Assembly (NCBI RefSeq): GCF_022352055.1 | Contig: NZ_JAKRWM010000010.1 | Span: 62,001 to 126,000 of the forward strand | Source: Cohnella mopanensis | GTDB lineage: Bacteria > Bacillota > Bacilli > Paenibacillales > Paenibacillaceae | Direction: 5' to 3' | Length of the DNA: 64,000 nucleotides | Shown: one piece after another, positions 17,706 through 27,246 of the stretch | Position numbering within the stretch: the stretch's first letter is position 1 | Layout: every line of letters starts with the position of its first letter | Notes under the pieces: generated by a model | What the model was told of the DNA's origin: nothing | The model's database searches: none | Seen by the model: only the letters and a program-made list of their open reading frames with translations | Translations under genes and position numbers: made by a program

Positions 17706-19189
17706 TTCATTCGACTCCTTATAGCTTCTTTCGCCACTAGGCGGTCATCGAAATCATGCGTGACTCCGCCGATAATTTGATAGGTTTCATGGCCTTTCCC
17801 CGCAATCAATACTACATCGCCGGGGCTTGCCATTTCAACCGCTTTTTCGATCGCCGTCCGCCTATTGGGCTCAAGCACATAACGATCCTGCGCAACTCCC
17901 GCTTCCTTTAGCCCATCTTCGATATCGCCCAGAATGGAGAGTGGTTCTTCCGTCCTAGGATTATCGCTCGTGACGATCAATTGGTTCGCCAATTCCGCGG
18001 CGATTTTCCCCATAATAGGACGTTTGGTCTTATCGCGATCGCCGCCGCAGCCGAATACGCAGATAACCTTCCCCGTAGCCAGCTCGTTAACCATGCTGAG
18101 CACGTTTTCCAAGCCGTCTGGCGTGTGCGCATAGTCTACGATAACCGCGTAAGGCTGGCCCTCGTTGACGGGCTCCACGCGTCCAGGTACGCCATCAATC
18201 CGCTCTAAGCTGCGCAAAGCGTCGTCCAATTCGATACCTTCGCACAGCGCGGCTCCAAGGGCGGCTAGTGCATTATATACGTTAAACTTGCCTACTAATT
18301 TTAGATGGACTTGACGGTTACCGCAAAAAGTTTCCAATTCGAACGAAGTTCCGCTTGCGGTAATTTGCACGTTAGACGCCTTAATGTGGGCAGCTTGATC
18401 GATTCCGTACGTTACAACCTCGGCAGACGTCAGCTTGGCATATCGGACAGATGCTTCATCGTCGCTGTTCAGCACCGCAAATGAACGATCTTCGATACGG
18501 TCCGCATATGTATTGCCTAGTCGGGAGAAAAACAAGCCTTTAGCCGCCTCGTAGGCTTCCATCGTTCCGTGATAGTCCAGATGATCCTGAGTAAGATTGG
18601 TAAATATCGCGGTTTTGAAATGACAGCCTTTGACCCTGCCTTGTTCCAAAGCGTGGGATGATACCTCCATCACGCATCGATCCGTACCGGCTTCGACCAT
18701 GGAGTGGAAAATTTGCTGCAATTCCAACACGTCCGGAGTCGTTCCCGACATCGGAAGGCTCCGACCGCCGAATCGCGTTTCTATCGTTCCGATGACACCT
18801 GCGGACACGCCGGCATCCGACCAGATTTGCTCGACTAAATAACTCGTTGTCGTTTTCCCGTTCGTTCCGGTAATGCCGATCGGACGCAGCTTGTGCGACG
18901 GCCTGCCGTAGAAAAAATCAGCCAACTGCGCGAGAGCTTGCCGAGAATTCGGCACGATGAGCTGAGGGGCGGAGATCGGCAGCTCCCGATTTGTCAACAG
19001 CGCGGCGGCGCCTTTGCTGATCGCTTGGGCTGCATAATCATGCCCGTCCACCGTATGTCCGGGAAGACAGATAAACAAACAGCCCTCTTTAATTTTACGC
19101 GAGTCGCTTTCCAAGCTTTGAACGATAAGGGATGGATCGCCAACGATTCGGCATACGAGCAATTGCTGGGACAACTCATAGAGATTCAT
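17702..19189 (-). CDS. murE: UDP-MurNAc-tripeptide synthetase MurE, meso-DAP type
   Basis: A 495-residue Mur ligase adding the third stem-peptide residue. ATP loop PIGITGTNGKTTTSYLVEQ; NLTQDHLDYHGTMEAYEAAKGLFF with the ligase residues; the specificity motif near the C-terminus reads DNPRTEEP, the DNPR form typical of meso-diaminopimelate-adding enzymes. This predicts A1-gamma peptidoglycan as in Bacillus. AGGAGG precedes the ATG at 19189. It lies 87 nt after spoVD. Confidence 0.97.
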   Translation of the reverse strand: MNLYELSQQLLVCRIVGDPSLIVQSLESDSRKIKEGCLFICLPGHTVDGHDYAAQAISKGAAALLTNRELPISAPQLIVPNSRQALAQLADFFYGRPSHKLRPIGITGTNGKTTTSYLVEQIWSDAGVSAGVIGTIETRFGGRSLPMSGTTPDVLELQQIFHSMVEAGTDRCVMEVSSHALEQGRVKGCHFKTAIFTNLTQDHLDYHGTMEAYEAAKGLFFSRLGNTYADRIEDRSFAVLNSDDEASVRYAKLTSAEVVTYGIDQAAHIKASNVQITASGTSFELETFCGNRQVHLKLVGKFNVYNALAALGAALCEGIELDDALRSLERIDGVPGRVEPVNEGQPYAVIVDYAHTPDGLENVLSMVNELATGKVICVFGCGGDRDKTKRPIMGKIAAELANQLIVTSDNPRTEEPLSILGDIEDGLKEAGVAQDRYVLEPNRRTAIEKAVEMASPGDVVLIAGKGHETYQIIGGVTHDFDDRLVAKEAIRSRMK

Positions 19190-19276
19190 ATAAGACTAGC
19201 CTCCTGACGACATCTTGTACATTGTAAACTCATTATGGTCCAATGACTCCCGATCATTCAAGTGGAATCGCCAACT

Positions 19277-21205
19277 TTAGTCCGAAGCGCCTAGATAGAT
19301 TCGGATCGCGGAGCCCTGTTCAACCCTTGCCCCTGCTGCCGGCGCTTGCCGAACAACGGTTTGCCCGCTTCCAGAAGTTACTAATCGAAAGTTTGAATTC
19401 ATATCCTCGTACAGGTCGGATACGGTTTTGCCAACGAGATTCGGCACGGTTACGATCCGGGGTTCTCCGCTGCCGTATTTATATTCCTTCTCCACTTGGG
19501 CGGTTCTAGGCTTAACGCCTAAATGAGGCAAGGCATCCGCCATAATATTGCGAACGATCGGAGCGGCTACGACTCCTCCGAATTGAATGCCTTGGGGATT
19601 ATCGACCGCTACGTAGACGACTAGTTGCGGGTCGTCCGCGGGAGCAAACCCGATGAACGAAACGATGTGCTCACTTTTCGAATATCTTCCGTTCACGACT
19701 TTCTGCGCCGTCCCCGTCTTCCCACCGACGCGATAACCTTCCAGGAACGCCTTCGCTCCGGTTCCTTGCGCGACGACCTTCTCCAGCGCCTCTCTCACCT
19801 TCTTGGACGTTTCCGGCGATATGACCTGTCGCACTAGTTCAGGCTTCGTCTCCTCTAGAATCATACCGGTTTCCGGCTGTATCCATGATTTGGACACGAA
19901 CGGCTTATAGAGCTTGCCGCCGTTAATGGCCGCCGATACCGCCGTAATCTGTTGGATCGGCGTTACGGAGACGCCTTGCCCGAAAGCTGTCGTAGCCAAT
20001 TCCACAGGCCCGACCTGCTTAGGCTTGAACATGATCCCGTTCTCTTCCCCTTTCAAGTCGATGCCCGTCTTCTTCCCGAATCCGAAATCGTAAATATAAG
20101 AGAATAGCTTATCTTTCCCCAACCGGTTTCCAAGCGTCACGAATCCCGGGTTGCAAGAGTTCTCGACGACTTCCAAGAACGTCTGGCTGCCATGTCCGCC
20201 TTTCTTCCAACAACGCAGCTTCGCTCCCGCAACATCAATATAGCCCGGATCATAGAAATGCTCATGCTCCAGATCCACTTTTCCTTCTTCCAACGCTGCC
20301 GCTAAAGTAATAATCTTGAACGTGGAACCGGGCTCGTAAGTCATCCAGATCGGCAAATTACGGTTATAAACCTCGACAGGTACTTCCTGGTAATTGTCCG
20401 GACGAAACGTAGGGCGACTGCCCATTGCATAAACTTCACCGGTATTCGGATTCATCGCGATAGCAATTACGCTATTCGCTTGATATTGAAGCATCGCTTG
20501 ATCAAGTTCACGCTCCACGATCGATTGGATGGTCTGGTCGATCGTCAGTTGCAAGGACAATCCATCCTGAGGCGGCACGAAAATATCCGACGATTGCGGC
20601 ATTTTGCGCCCGGCGGCATCGGTGAGCGACGACACGTTCCCCTTCTGTCCGGTTAACCGATCGTCGTACTTTAATTCCAATCCCGTTAAGCCCTGATTAT
20701 AACTGCCCGTAAACCCAAGCACGTGCGCGGCTAAACTTCCGAAAGGATAATATCGCTTGTTGTCTTCGGACACGACGATGCCCGGCAAATTCAAACTGCG
20801 CACTTCCTGAGCTTTCTCGGGAGTCAATTTGCGCCCCCCCGGCTTAAGCTCTACGCTGGATTGCACTATGGATATTTTCTTGAACAAACTCTCTTCCGAC
20901 ATCCCCAAGAGCCCGGACAGTTGCCGAGCCGTCTCTCTTTTGTCTTTGATCTGTACCGGAATCGCATAGATCGTCGGAGAGCTGATATTGTACGCAAGCC
21001 GTATGCCGTTGCGGTCTAATATCTCCCCGCGCTTGGCTTGGAACGGAATATCCCGTCTCCAGGAATCTTCGGCCTTCTTCGTAATTTCCCCGCCGATCAT
21101 AAGCTGGACGTAGCCTAATCTGATGATCAAGGCTGCAAAGGCGATCACTGAAATGACCATTGCGAGATACAGCCTCTTCCTTACGGTAACCTGTGAAATT
21201 TTCAA
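19277..21205 (-). CDS. spoVD: SpoVD, sporulation class B penicillin-binding protein
   Basis: A 642-residue bitopic transpeptidase: one membrane helix (residues 12-30), a dimerisation domain, a transpeptidase domain with STFK (294-297), SCN and KTGTAQK, then a single PASTA domain (VPNLVGKTVSDLYEDM). The single PASTA unit and position after pbpB match SpoVD, which cross-links cortex peptidoglycan with SpoVE. The start is a TTG; its GGGGG Shine-Dalgarno lies inside the 3' arm of a long hairpin (21213-21282), which may limit translation or terminate upstream transcripts. In B. subtilis spoVD is under SigE. Confidence 0.93.
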   Translation of the reverse strand: MKISQVTVRKRLYLAMVISVIAFAALIIRLGYVQLMIGGEITKKAEDSWRRDIPFQAKRGEILDRNGIRLAYNISSPTIYAIPVQIKDKRETARQLSGLLGMSEESLFKKISIVQSSVELKPGGRKLTPEKAQEVRSLNLPGIVVSEDNKRYYPFGSLAAHVLGFTGSYNQGLTGLELKYDDRLTGQKGNVSSLTDAAGRKMPQSSDIFVPPQDGLSLQLTIDQTIQSIVERELDQAMLQYQANSVIAIAMNPNTGEVYAMGSRPTFRPDNYQEVPVEVYNRNLPIWMTYEPGSTFKIITLAAALEEGKVDLEHEHFYDPGYIDVAGAKLRCWKKGGHGSQTFLEVVENSCNPGFVTLGNRLGKDKLFSYIYDFGFGKKTGIDLKGEENGIMFKPKQVGPVELATTAFGQGVSVTPIQQITAVSAAINGGKLYKPFVSKSWIQPETGMILEETKPELVRQVISPETSKKVREALEKVVAQGTGAKAFLEGYRVGGKTGTAQKVVNGRYSKSEHIVSFIGFAPADDPQLVVYVAVDNPQGIQFGGVVAAPIVRNIMADALPHLGVKPRTAQVEKEYKYGSGEPRIVTVPNLVGKTVSDLYEDMNSNFRLVTSGSGQTVVRQAPAAGARVEQGSAIRIYLGASD

Positions 21206-21212
21206 AATGAAA

Positions 21213-21282
21213 AACCCCCTTTACCGGGAACGTCTGGACGTGCTTTCGCCTAGTTCCAGACTATTCTCGGGAAAAGAGGGTT
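21213..21282 (-). terminator. Long hairpin between pbpB and spoVD, overlapping the spoVD ribosome site
   Basis: On the minus strand an imperfect inverted repeat pairs AACCCTCTTT with AAAGGGGGTT at the base and AGTCTGGA with TCCAGACG near the loop. It is followed directly by a T-run, so it has terminator form. The GGGGG of the base is also the only good Shine-Dalgarno for the spoVD TTG at 21205, nine nt away. It begins 11 nt after the pbpB stop. Confidence 0.6.
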
Positions 21283-21293
21283 AGAACAAGCCC

Positions 21294-23588
21294 TCAACCT
21301 TCGGGCTTCGTTTCTGATGAACTACCAGAAGCAGCTTCTTCGGTTGAGGCTTCGGTCGACTCCGCCGGCGGTTCAACCGCTTGCCCTTGGGGAGCGAGCG
21401 TTAATTGAAGAATCCATTTCCCATCGACTTTAACGGCTTTCTGCGCCGTGACGTAGCCTTGGCCATCTACTGTGGCCGCGACCTTGAGCAGGGAACACAT
21501 CTCAAGTGCATCGCGTAGCGAAAGTCCCTTAAGATCGGGAACGTTGCCGGGTTTCGTATCCGTTAGCAAATAAATTCGCTGCGAGGGAGGAAGCACGCTT
21601 CCCCCTTTCGGCAACTGTTGCAGCACTTTGGTGCCTTTGCCGAGCACTCCGACCGGGAAAGAGCGCTCTGTCAACTGTTGGCGCGCCTGAGACACCGTTA
21701 AACCGGAGACGTCCGGCACGGAGGACGTGATTTCGACATCTCTACGTGGCTTAGTAGACTCGCTGGAGGGAGTCTCCTCCGACTTAGGCAAATTCGGCTC
21801 GATACCCATATGCAACAACGATTTGCCCATAATTTCTTTGAAGATTGGACCGGCTACCGAGCCCCCCCCGGCATTGGCGATCTGCGGTTCGTCTACGACA
21901 ACGTACAGTACGATTTTCGGCTTCTCCACGGGAGCATAACCGATAAACGAAACGACGTATTTTTCCTTGGAATAACCGCTTTTGTTATCTTCGTTTTTCG
22001 TAACCTTCTGCGCCGTCCCCGTCTTCCCGGCAATCTTGTAGCCTGGAATATACGCTTTATACCCAGTACCAATCGCTTTGTCGCTTACGACCGTCTCCAA
22101 GTATTCGCCGACCTTGCGGGAAGTTTCTGGAGAAATGACTTGACGAATCACTTTAGGCTCGGTCAAAGTCTTCTCTCCCGTATTCGGGTCGCTGATCGAT
22201 TTGACGATATGCGGCTGCATGAGTTTGCCTCCGTTGGCTACGGCGGCTACGGCGGCCACTTGCTGAATCGGGGTAACCAATACCTTTCCTTGACCGAACG
22301 CGGCCGTAGCTACCTCGGACGGATAATTGAGGCTGAACGGCCTGGACACCTCGTTCGGCAGCTCAATGCCTGTCTTCTGCCCGAAGCCGAAGTCGTTAAT
22401 GTATTTCGTTAATCTTTCCTTCTTTAGCATTTCATAACCTAGCTTAACGAAAGCAACGTTACTAGAGTGCTTAAGGCCGTCCAAATAAGTGATTTCTCCC
22501 CAGCCGACTCCGTTGTGGTCCTTGACCGGCTTATCCTTTGGGCTGTATTTGATCGTTCCGGATTTATAAAAAGCGTTCGGGTCGAACAACCCTTCCTCTA
22601 CCGCTCCCGCTAACGTCACGATCTTAAACGTCGAGCCCGGCTCATATAAGGATTGAATCGCGTTGTCCCGGAACGAATTTTGATCCTTCGTATCCCAATA
22701 CGTATTCGGGTTATAGTCGGGCAAGCTGACCATTCCCAATATTTCCATCGTTTCCGGATCGGCGGCGATCGCCGTTATACTGATCGGTCTATACTTTTCA
22801 TAGGCGGTTCTTAACGCTTCCTCGATATAGTATTGAATATCCTTGTCGATCGTCAAGGTAATGTCCTTGCCGTCCACCGCCTGCTTGTATTCCACATCCC
22901 CGTTCGGAAGCTGGACCCTAGCGCCGTCCTTCTGATACTTGATGAATCCGGGACTTCCGCTTAATTCTTCATTCATCTTCTGCTCCAAACCGTAGACCGC
23001 TTTGCCGTCCTTACTCTCGTATCCGAGAATATGGGAGGCTAGGGAACCGTTCGGATAATAACGCTTTTGTTCCTCCATGAAGTACAGTCCGACGTCGTTC
23101 TTCACGCCTGTCAACGTGCGAATCTCGTCTCTGAACGCTGCTAAACGGTCTCTAGTCGCTTTGTCGACCTTCCAACCATCCGGCCGAACTTCGCGTTGAT
23201 CCCGATAGGTGACTCCGTCGTCTTTCTTGGAGGTAATGAATTCTCTTAGTTTGGCTTCCTCTGTACCCAGGACGATATGAAGCTTCGATACGATCCTGTC
23301 CGTCAGCTTCCATTCCGGATGCAAGGCTTCCAACTCCGCGATCCGTTTAGGCCCTACCGCAACCGTATAGGCTAGAGCATCCGCGGCTAACACTTTGCCG
23401 TCCCGATCGAGCAGCTTGCCCCGTTCTTGCCGAATGGTCTCGCTCGTCACCCAAGTTTTCATCGCTTGCTCCGACCAGAAATCGGCTTTCACGACCTGGA
23501 CCCAATAGATTCGAACGATTAAACCGACAAAAAGGAGGGTAAATAACCCTCCCGCCAGTAACGTCCGTAGTTTGATTCGTTTAATCAT
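21294..23588 (-). CDS. pbpB: PBP2B/FtsI-type class B penicillin-binding protein of the divisome
   Basis: A 764-residue bitopic transpeptidase. Short cytoplasmic tail, membrane helix (10-28), dimerisation domain, transpeptidase domain with STFK (319-322), HSSN and KTGTAQK, and two C-terminal PASTA domains (VPDVSGLTVSQARQQL and VPDLKGLSLRDALEM) before an acidic, Ser/Glu-rich tail. It makes septal peptidoglycan cross-links and partners FtsW-type SEDS proteins and the FtsL-DivIB complex. It directly follows ftsL, as in Bacillus. Confidence 0.95.
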   Translation of the reverse strand: MIKRIKLRTLLAGGLFTLLFVGLIVRIYWVQVVKADFWSEQAMKTWVTSETIRQERGKLLDRDGKVLAADALAYTVAVGPKRIAELEALHPEWKLTDRIVSKLHIVLGTEEAKLREFITSKKDDGVTYRDQREVRPDGWKVDKATRDRLAAFRDEIRTLTGVKNDVGLYFMEEQKRYYPNGSLASHILGYESKDGKAVYGLEQKMNEELSGSPGFIKYQKDGARVQLPNGDVEYKQAVDGKDITLTIDKDIQYYIEEALRTAYEKYRPISITAIAADPETMEILGMVSLPDYNPNTYWDTKDQNSFRDNAIQSLYEPGSTFKIVTLAGAVEEGLFDPNAFYKSGTIKYSPKDKPVKDHNGVGWGEITYLDGLKHSSNVAFVKLGYEMLKKERLTKYINDFGFGQKTGIELPNEVSRPFSLNYPSEVATAAFGQGKVLVTPIQQVAAVAAVANGGKLMQPHIVKSISDPNTGEKTLTEPKVIRQVISPETSRKVGEYLETVVSDKAIGTGYKAYIPGYKIAGKTGTAQKVTKNEDNKSGYSKEKYVVSFIGYAPVEKPKIVLYVVVDEPQIANAGGGSVAGPIFKEIMGKSLLHMGIEPNLPKSEETPSSESTKPRRDVEITSSVPDVSGLTVSQARQQLTERSFPVGVLGKGTKVLQQLPKGGSVLPPSQRIYLLTDTKPGNVPDLKGLSLRDALEMCSLLKVAATVDGQGYVTAQKAVKVDGKWILQLTLAPQGQAVEPPAESTEASTEEAASGSSSETKPEG

Positions 23589-23618
23589 AGCTTTATCCTC
23601 TTCTTTTCCCGATCTAGC

Positions 23619-24038
23619 TTAAGGCTTCTTCGCCACAGCATTGTGATCGTCCTTGGAAGCGGTAATTCCTTCGCCTTCTATCTTCACGTAGCCATTCGCG
23701 ATAGCTCTATCCCTAATAATGGCGGGATCGCTAAGACTATTCACTTGGTTCTGAAGCTCTTTGTTTTTCTCCGTTGCTTGTTCATAGGATTTTTTCGTCG
23801 CTTGAATCTCTCCGTTGACCTGATAGATTTGCGCATAACGAAAAATAATAATGCCTGCGACAAAGACGACTAAGCCGACCGTAAACAAATACAGTAGTTT
23901 CTCGCCGATCGGAATCGTCCTCCGGCGAGGGACATTCGTTCTCTGCGGTTGTCTGGCTGGCTGCTGCTGCTGCTGATGTTGTTTTCTTTCTTCTTGTACG
24001 CGCTCCGGACGAAGCGCCAAGTTGCCGTAGTATGCCAT
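23619..24038 (-). CDS. ftsL: Cell division protein FtsL
   Basis: A 139-residue small bitopic protein. A basic and Gln-rich cytoplasmic part (QQQQQPARQ near residues 22-30, then RRRTIPIGEK) leads to one membrane helix (LLYLFTVGLVVFVAGIIIF, about 48-66) and a leucine-zipper-like extracellular coiled coil (YEQATEKNKELQNQVNSLSD). Sequence conservation of FtsL is low, so the call rests on topology, size and position between rsmH and pbpB. The polyglutamine run is a lineage oddity. Confidence 0.88.
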   Translation of the reverse strand: MAYYGNLALRPERVQEERKQHQQQQQPARQPQRTNVPRRRTIPIGEKLLYLFTVGLVVFVAGIIIFRYAQIYQVNGEIQATKKSYEQATEKNKELQNQVNSLSDPAIIRDRAIANGYVKIEGEGITASKDDHNAVAKKP

Positions 24039-24080
24039 TTTTACCTTGTGCCCCTCTCAGCGTTATCTATTCTAACCCGG

Positions 24081-25037
24081 TTATCCGAGCTTCTCTGCGA
24101 TTCTTAATTTGGAAGAACGCGCCCGTGGATTGGCTTCCAATTCTTCCTCCGTCGGTAAGATCGGCTTGCGAGGCGTCAGCTTCAAGCGGCCGTCTCCGCC
24201 ACCGCACACGCATACCGGAAAATCGGTCGGGCAGCTGCAGCTTGCGACTTCCTTCGCCAATGTCGTCTTACAAATGCGATCCTCTAAGGAGTGGAACGTT
24301 ATAACCGCTACGCGACCTTGAGGCGCCAAGCATTCTATCGTTTGATCCAATGCCTCCTGGAAGGCTCCGAGCTCATCGTTCACCGCGATGCGAAGCGCTT
24401 GGAAAGAACGTTTCGCGGGATGGGGGCCTGTTCGGCGCGTCGCTGCGGGAATCGAGGATTTAATAATCTCCGCCAATTGGCCCGTAGTTTCGATCTGCGC
24501 TTTTTCTCTCGCTTTCACGATGTTAGCCGCGATCTTGCGGGCGAACTTCTCTTCCCCGTAATCCCGAAGAATGTTCGATATTTCCCGCTCCTCCCATTCA
24601 TTAACGATTTGTTTCGCGGTAAGTGATTCGTCGCGATCCATTCGCATGTCCAGCTCTGCATCGAGGTTGTAGCTGAAGCCGCGATCGGCTTCATCCAATT
24701 GCGGGCTAGATACCCCAAGGTCGAACAATACTCCGTCCACCTGCGGTACCCCGTCCTTCTCCGGAACTCCGGCCGACTTAAGCGCCAGCTTCAGATAGCG
24801 GAAGTTGCTTTTCACCAGCGTCACGATATCGCCGTATGCGGCTAAGCGTACGCGTGCATTGGCAAGGGCGGTTTCGTCCTGGTCTAATGCGATCAATCTC
24901 CCCTGCGGGCCGAGCTGCGAGGCGATAAGCTCGCTGTGCCCTGCGCCCCCCAAGGTACAATCGACGTAAATGCCGTCAGGACGTATGTTTAAGCCTTTTA
25001 CCGATTCCTCTTTCAATACCGTAACGTGGTGAAACAT
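24081..25037 (-). CDS. rsmH: 16S rRNA (cytosine1402-N4)-methyltransferase RsmH
   Basis: A 318-residue SAM-dependent enzyme (MraW) methylating C1402 in the ribosomal P site. The ATG at 25037 has GGGAGG 8 nt upstream and gives [15 protein letters not shown], as in the family; the frame is open to 25061. Motifs: [14 protein letters not shown] (SAM loop), [31 protein letters not shown], and [21 protein letters not shown]. Second gene of the dcw cluster. Confidence 0.97.
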   Translation of the reverse strand: MFHHVTVLKEESVKGLNIRPDGIYVDCTLGGAGHSELIASQLGPQGRLIALDQDETALANARVRLAAYGDIVTLVKSNFRYLKLALKSAGVPEKDGVPQVDGVLFDLGVSSPQLDEADRGFSYNLDAELDMRMDRDESLTAKQIVNEWEEREISNILRDYGEEKFARKIAANIVKAREKAQIETTGQLAEIIKSSIPAATRRTGPHPAKRSFQALRIAVNDELGAFQEALDQTIECLAPQGRVAVITFHSLEDRICKTTLAKEVASCSCPTDFPVCVCGGGDGRLKLTPRKPILPTEEELEANPRARSSKLRIAEKLG

Positions 25038-25111
25038 AGTTGCTGCCTCCCGGTGCCCCATAAGGGTTCCGTCTTTCTTGTTTATGTATGGTTTGGTAAG
25101 TTGTAAGCGAG

Positions 25112-25549
25112 TTAGAAGTTAAAATCAAAGTCGACGAGTTTCTCGGCAATTTCGTTAAACGAATCGGCAGACTGCTTGGAGTATTCCTCCCAAGTCGCCT
25201 TGTCCCAAATTTCCACTCTGCTGGATACGCCGATTACGGTGCAATCTTTGTCGAGTTTGGCATATTCGCGCAAATGGTTCGGTACGTTTACCCTGCCCTG
25301 TTTATCCCATTCGCATTCCGAAGCCCCCGAGAAAAGCAGCCTGGAGAACGCCCTTGCGTTAGCCGCCATCGACGGCAGGGTCTTGATCTTTTGTTCGAGC
25401 TGGGCCCATTCTTCGCGAGGGTAGACGAACAAACAGTTGTCCAATCCACGGGTGACAATAAAGTCGGTGCCGAGAGCTTCTCGGAATTTCGCCGGGATAA
25501 TAATCCGTCCCTTGTCATCGATGCTGTGCTGAAATTCCCCCAAAAACAT
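25112..25549 (-). CDS. mraZ: MraZ, transcriptional regulator of the dcw cluster
   Basis: A 145-residue protein of two SpoVT/AbrB-like (MraZ) domains, starting [27 protein letters not shown] and containing the second-repeat motif [19 protein letters not shown]. MraZ forms rings that bind direct repeats upstream of its own gene and regulates dcw transcription. The ATG is at 25549, and four exact 10-bp-spaced repeats lie only 19 nt upstream (25568-25602). Confidence 0.96.
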   Translation of the reverse strand: MFLGEFQHSIDDKGRIIIPAKFREALGTDFIVTRGLDNCLFVYPREEWAQLEQKIKTLPSMAANARAFSRLLFSGASECEWDKQGRVNVPNHLREYAKLDKDCTVIGVSSRVEIWDKATWEEYSKQSADSFNEIAEKLVDFDFNF

Positions 25550-25556
25550 AAGCTCC

Positions 25557-25602
25557 CCACACCCCCTCCACTATTCACCACTTTCCACCACTCTGAACCA
25601 CT
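25557..25602 (-). promoter_or_regulatory. Likely MraZ operator: four AGTGG repeats with exact 10-bp period
   Basis: On the minus strand AGTGG occurs at 25602, 25592, 25582 and 25572 (5' positions), each 10 bp apart, and a related TGTGG follows at 25561. MraZ operators in other bacteria are short G-rich direct repeats (AAAGTG-like or TGGG-like) at one-helical-turn spacing directly upstream of mraZ. Match of pattern, spacing and position makes this a strong candidate; binding itself is inferred. Confidence 0.75.
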
Positions 25603-25629
25603 TATGATGATTATTCGCGGCATAAAATA

Positions 25630-25656
25630 AAAATCCTGCCACGAGAGCAGGATTTT
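25630..25656 (-). terminator. Rho-independent terminator after the DUF4349 gene
   Basis: AAAATCCTGC and GCAGGATTTT pair around a 7-nt loop, with further T-rich sequence on the minus strand. It separates the lipoprotein gene from mraZ. Confidence 0.88.
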
Positions 25657-25697
25657 CAAAAAAATATTTCATGAGATTAACGACTATCGTCTGCCAA

Positions 25698-26789
25698 TTA
25701 TTGATTTTCTTCCTCTTTATCGGTATCTTTAGCAACCGAATCATCCGTCGTCGGAGCGATAGACTGATTCCAAGACTTCCTTTTCTCTTCCGATTGAGTA
25801 CGCCTACTCCCTCTACGCTTGCGAACGAAAATATAAATCGGAAGTCCGATGACGAGGACAACGGCCAATATAGGAAGCAAGGCAGCTATGAAGATTAATA
25901 GCCATTCCCCTGCATTCTTTAATACTTTAGCGCTGCCGGACAAGGCATCCGAGATCCGCGCTCCGAATCCGCTCTTCTCGACGGTCTCTTCCTCTTGATT
26001 GTCCGGGATTCCCGACGATTGGTACAAACGCAGGTTAATCGTGGAGAACGCAACGTTCTGATCAAGAAAGCGAATCCGACCTTTAATCTGTTCGATTTCC
26101 TGCTGAACGTTGCCTAGCTCATTGGAGAATCGCACGAGATCATCGCTTTTCGTCGCTTTGTCCATGAAGCTCAGCAATCGCGATTCTACTGTTTGCTTAG
26201 CCTTAAGCCGAGCATCGAGGTCGACGAATTCTTCCGTAACGTCGTTACCCTGTACCTCGCGCTCAAATTTTAGATTTTTGATTTTCTGCAATTTATCCAA
26301 GAAAGAAGTGAACCCTTCGGAAGGCACTTTAATGACGTAAGAAGCGCCAACCTCGTTCGTATTGCGGCTGTCGGAAAATTGAAGGACATACGCCCCGCCA
26401 AGATGGATAATATTAAGCAACTCTTCCTCGGCAACCTTAAATTCCTTGACCTTCATGACCAGATCGGCACGGTAGATGATTTTGCGCCCGAAACCCGCAT
26501 TAGCGTCCGCGATCGGACCGATTCCGCCCCCGCCGACCGCAACTTCATTCCCGTCTTGCATCGCGGCCTCCGCAGGCGCAGCAGAAGCCTCCGCTCTCGC
26601 AGCCGAGTCCGCGACAGAGAACGACATCGAAGCAGATGTCGTATTAGCTTGCCGATCGGCTTCGGTTGCGACCTTCGCCATAGAATTGCTATCGTTACTG
26701 CTGCCACATGCCGCTAAACTTAACGTCAGCCATACCGCCAGCATCAGAAGAACACTGTTTCTGAAGCCTCGTTGCCATTTCCCCTTCAT
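25698..26789 (-). CDS. DUF4349-domain lipoprotein
   Basis: A 363-residue secreted protein with a signal peptide ending in the lipobox LAAC (Cys near residue 28), an Ala/Ser-rich spacer, and a DUF4349 domain starting RKIIYRADLVMKVKEFKVAEEEL. A coiled-coil stretch (ELGNVQQEIEQIKGRIRFLDQ) follows and a C-terminal membrane helix (WLLIFIAALLPILAVVLVIGL, about 308-328) ends in a basic tail. It is therefore anchored at both ends. Function is unknown; the family is widespread in Firmicutes and Actinobacteria. It is followed by its own terminator. Confidence 0.82.
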   Translation of the reverse strand: MKGKWQRGFRNSVLLMLAVWLTLSLAACGSSNDSNSMAKVATEADRQANTTSASMSFSVADSAARAEASAAPAEAAMQDGNEVAVGGGGIGPIADANAGFGRKIIYRADLVMKVKEFKVAEEELLNIIHLGGAYVLQFSDSRNTNEVGASYVIKVPSEGFTSFLDKLQKIKNLKFEREVQGNDVTEEFVDLDARLKAKQTVESRLLSFMDKATKSDDLVRFSNELGNVQQEIEQIKGRIRFLDQNVAFSTINLRLYQSSGIPDNQEEETVEKSGFGARISDALSGSAKVLKNAGEWLLIFIAALLPILAVVLVIGLPIYIFVRKRRGSRRTQSEEKRKSWNQSIAPTTDDSVAKDTDKEEENQ

Positions 26790-26897
26790 CTAGATCTCCC
26801 CTTTTTTTGTTTGCTAAATGGATAGACGCAGTAGTTGAGGAAAATGTTTCCTATAGAAAGAATATCCCGCTTCGCATATCAGCGAGCGGGATGAGGG

Positions 26898-27230
26898 CTA
26901 GTTTTCTATTGGAAGCGCCGGAAGATGAGAGACGATGATCTCGTGCAGCGTGATTTTGTTGCCGATAACCTGATCGCCGTTACCGTTTTCTCTGCGTCCC
27001 GCATGTGCTTGCTTAAAGGAATCGCTTTGCACCCAAGCATCGAAAGCCTTTTTGTCCTCCCAAGTCGTGCATACTTGAAATTCCTCGTATTCTTCGATTC
27101 CTTGCGTTTGCAGCAATTCCATTCTCACGAATCCGGGAAAGGTGTGAACGTTTTTCGGAGACTTGAATCTTTCCCGAATTACGTTGCCATAACCCGGCTT
27201 CGCTTGGATCGTATTTGTTACGATGATCAT
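26898..27230 (-). CDS. IsdG-family heme-degrading monooxygenase
   Basis: A 110-residue ferredoxin-fold (ABM domain) protein. The three residues needed by IsdG-type heme oxygenases are in place, one residue earlier than in IsdG: Asn6 (VTNTIQ), Trp66 (FDAWVQ) and His76 (FKQAHAG). Enzymes of this group open the heme ring to release iron for the cell. It is the last gene of the Fur-box-preceded heme/iron uptake operon, which supports the role. The start is ATG 27230, 17 nt after the ankyrin gene. Confidence 0.88.
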   Translation of the reverse strand: MIIVTNTIQAKPGYGNVIRERFKSPKNVHTFPGFVRMELLQTQGIEEYEEFQVCTTWEDKKAFDAWVQSDSFKQAHAGRRENGNGDQVIGNKITLHEIIVSHLPALPIEN

Positions 27231-27246
27231 TTTGGAATCTCTCCTT

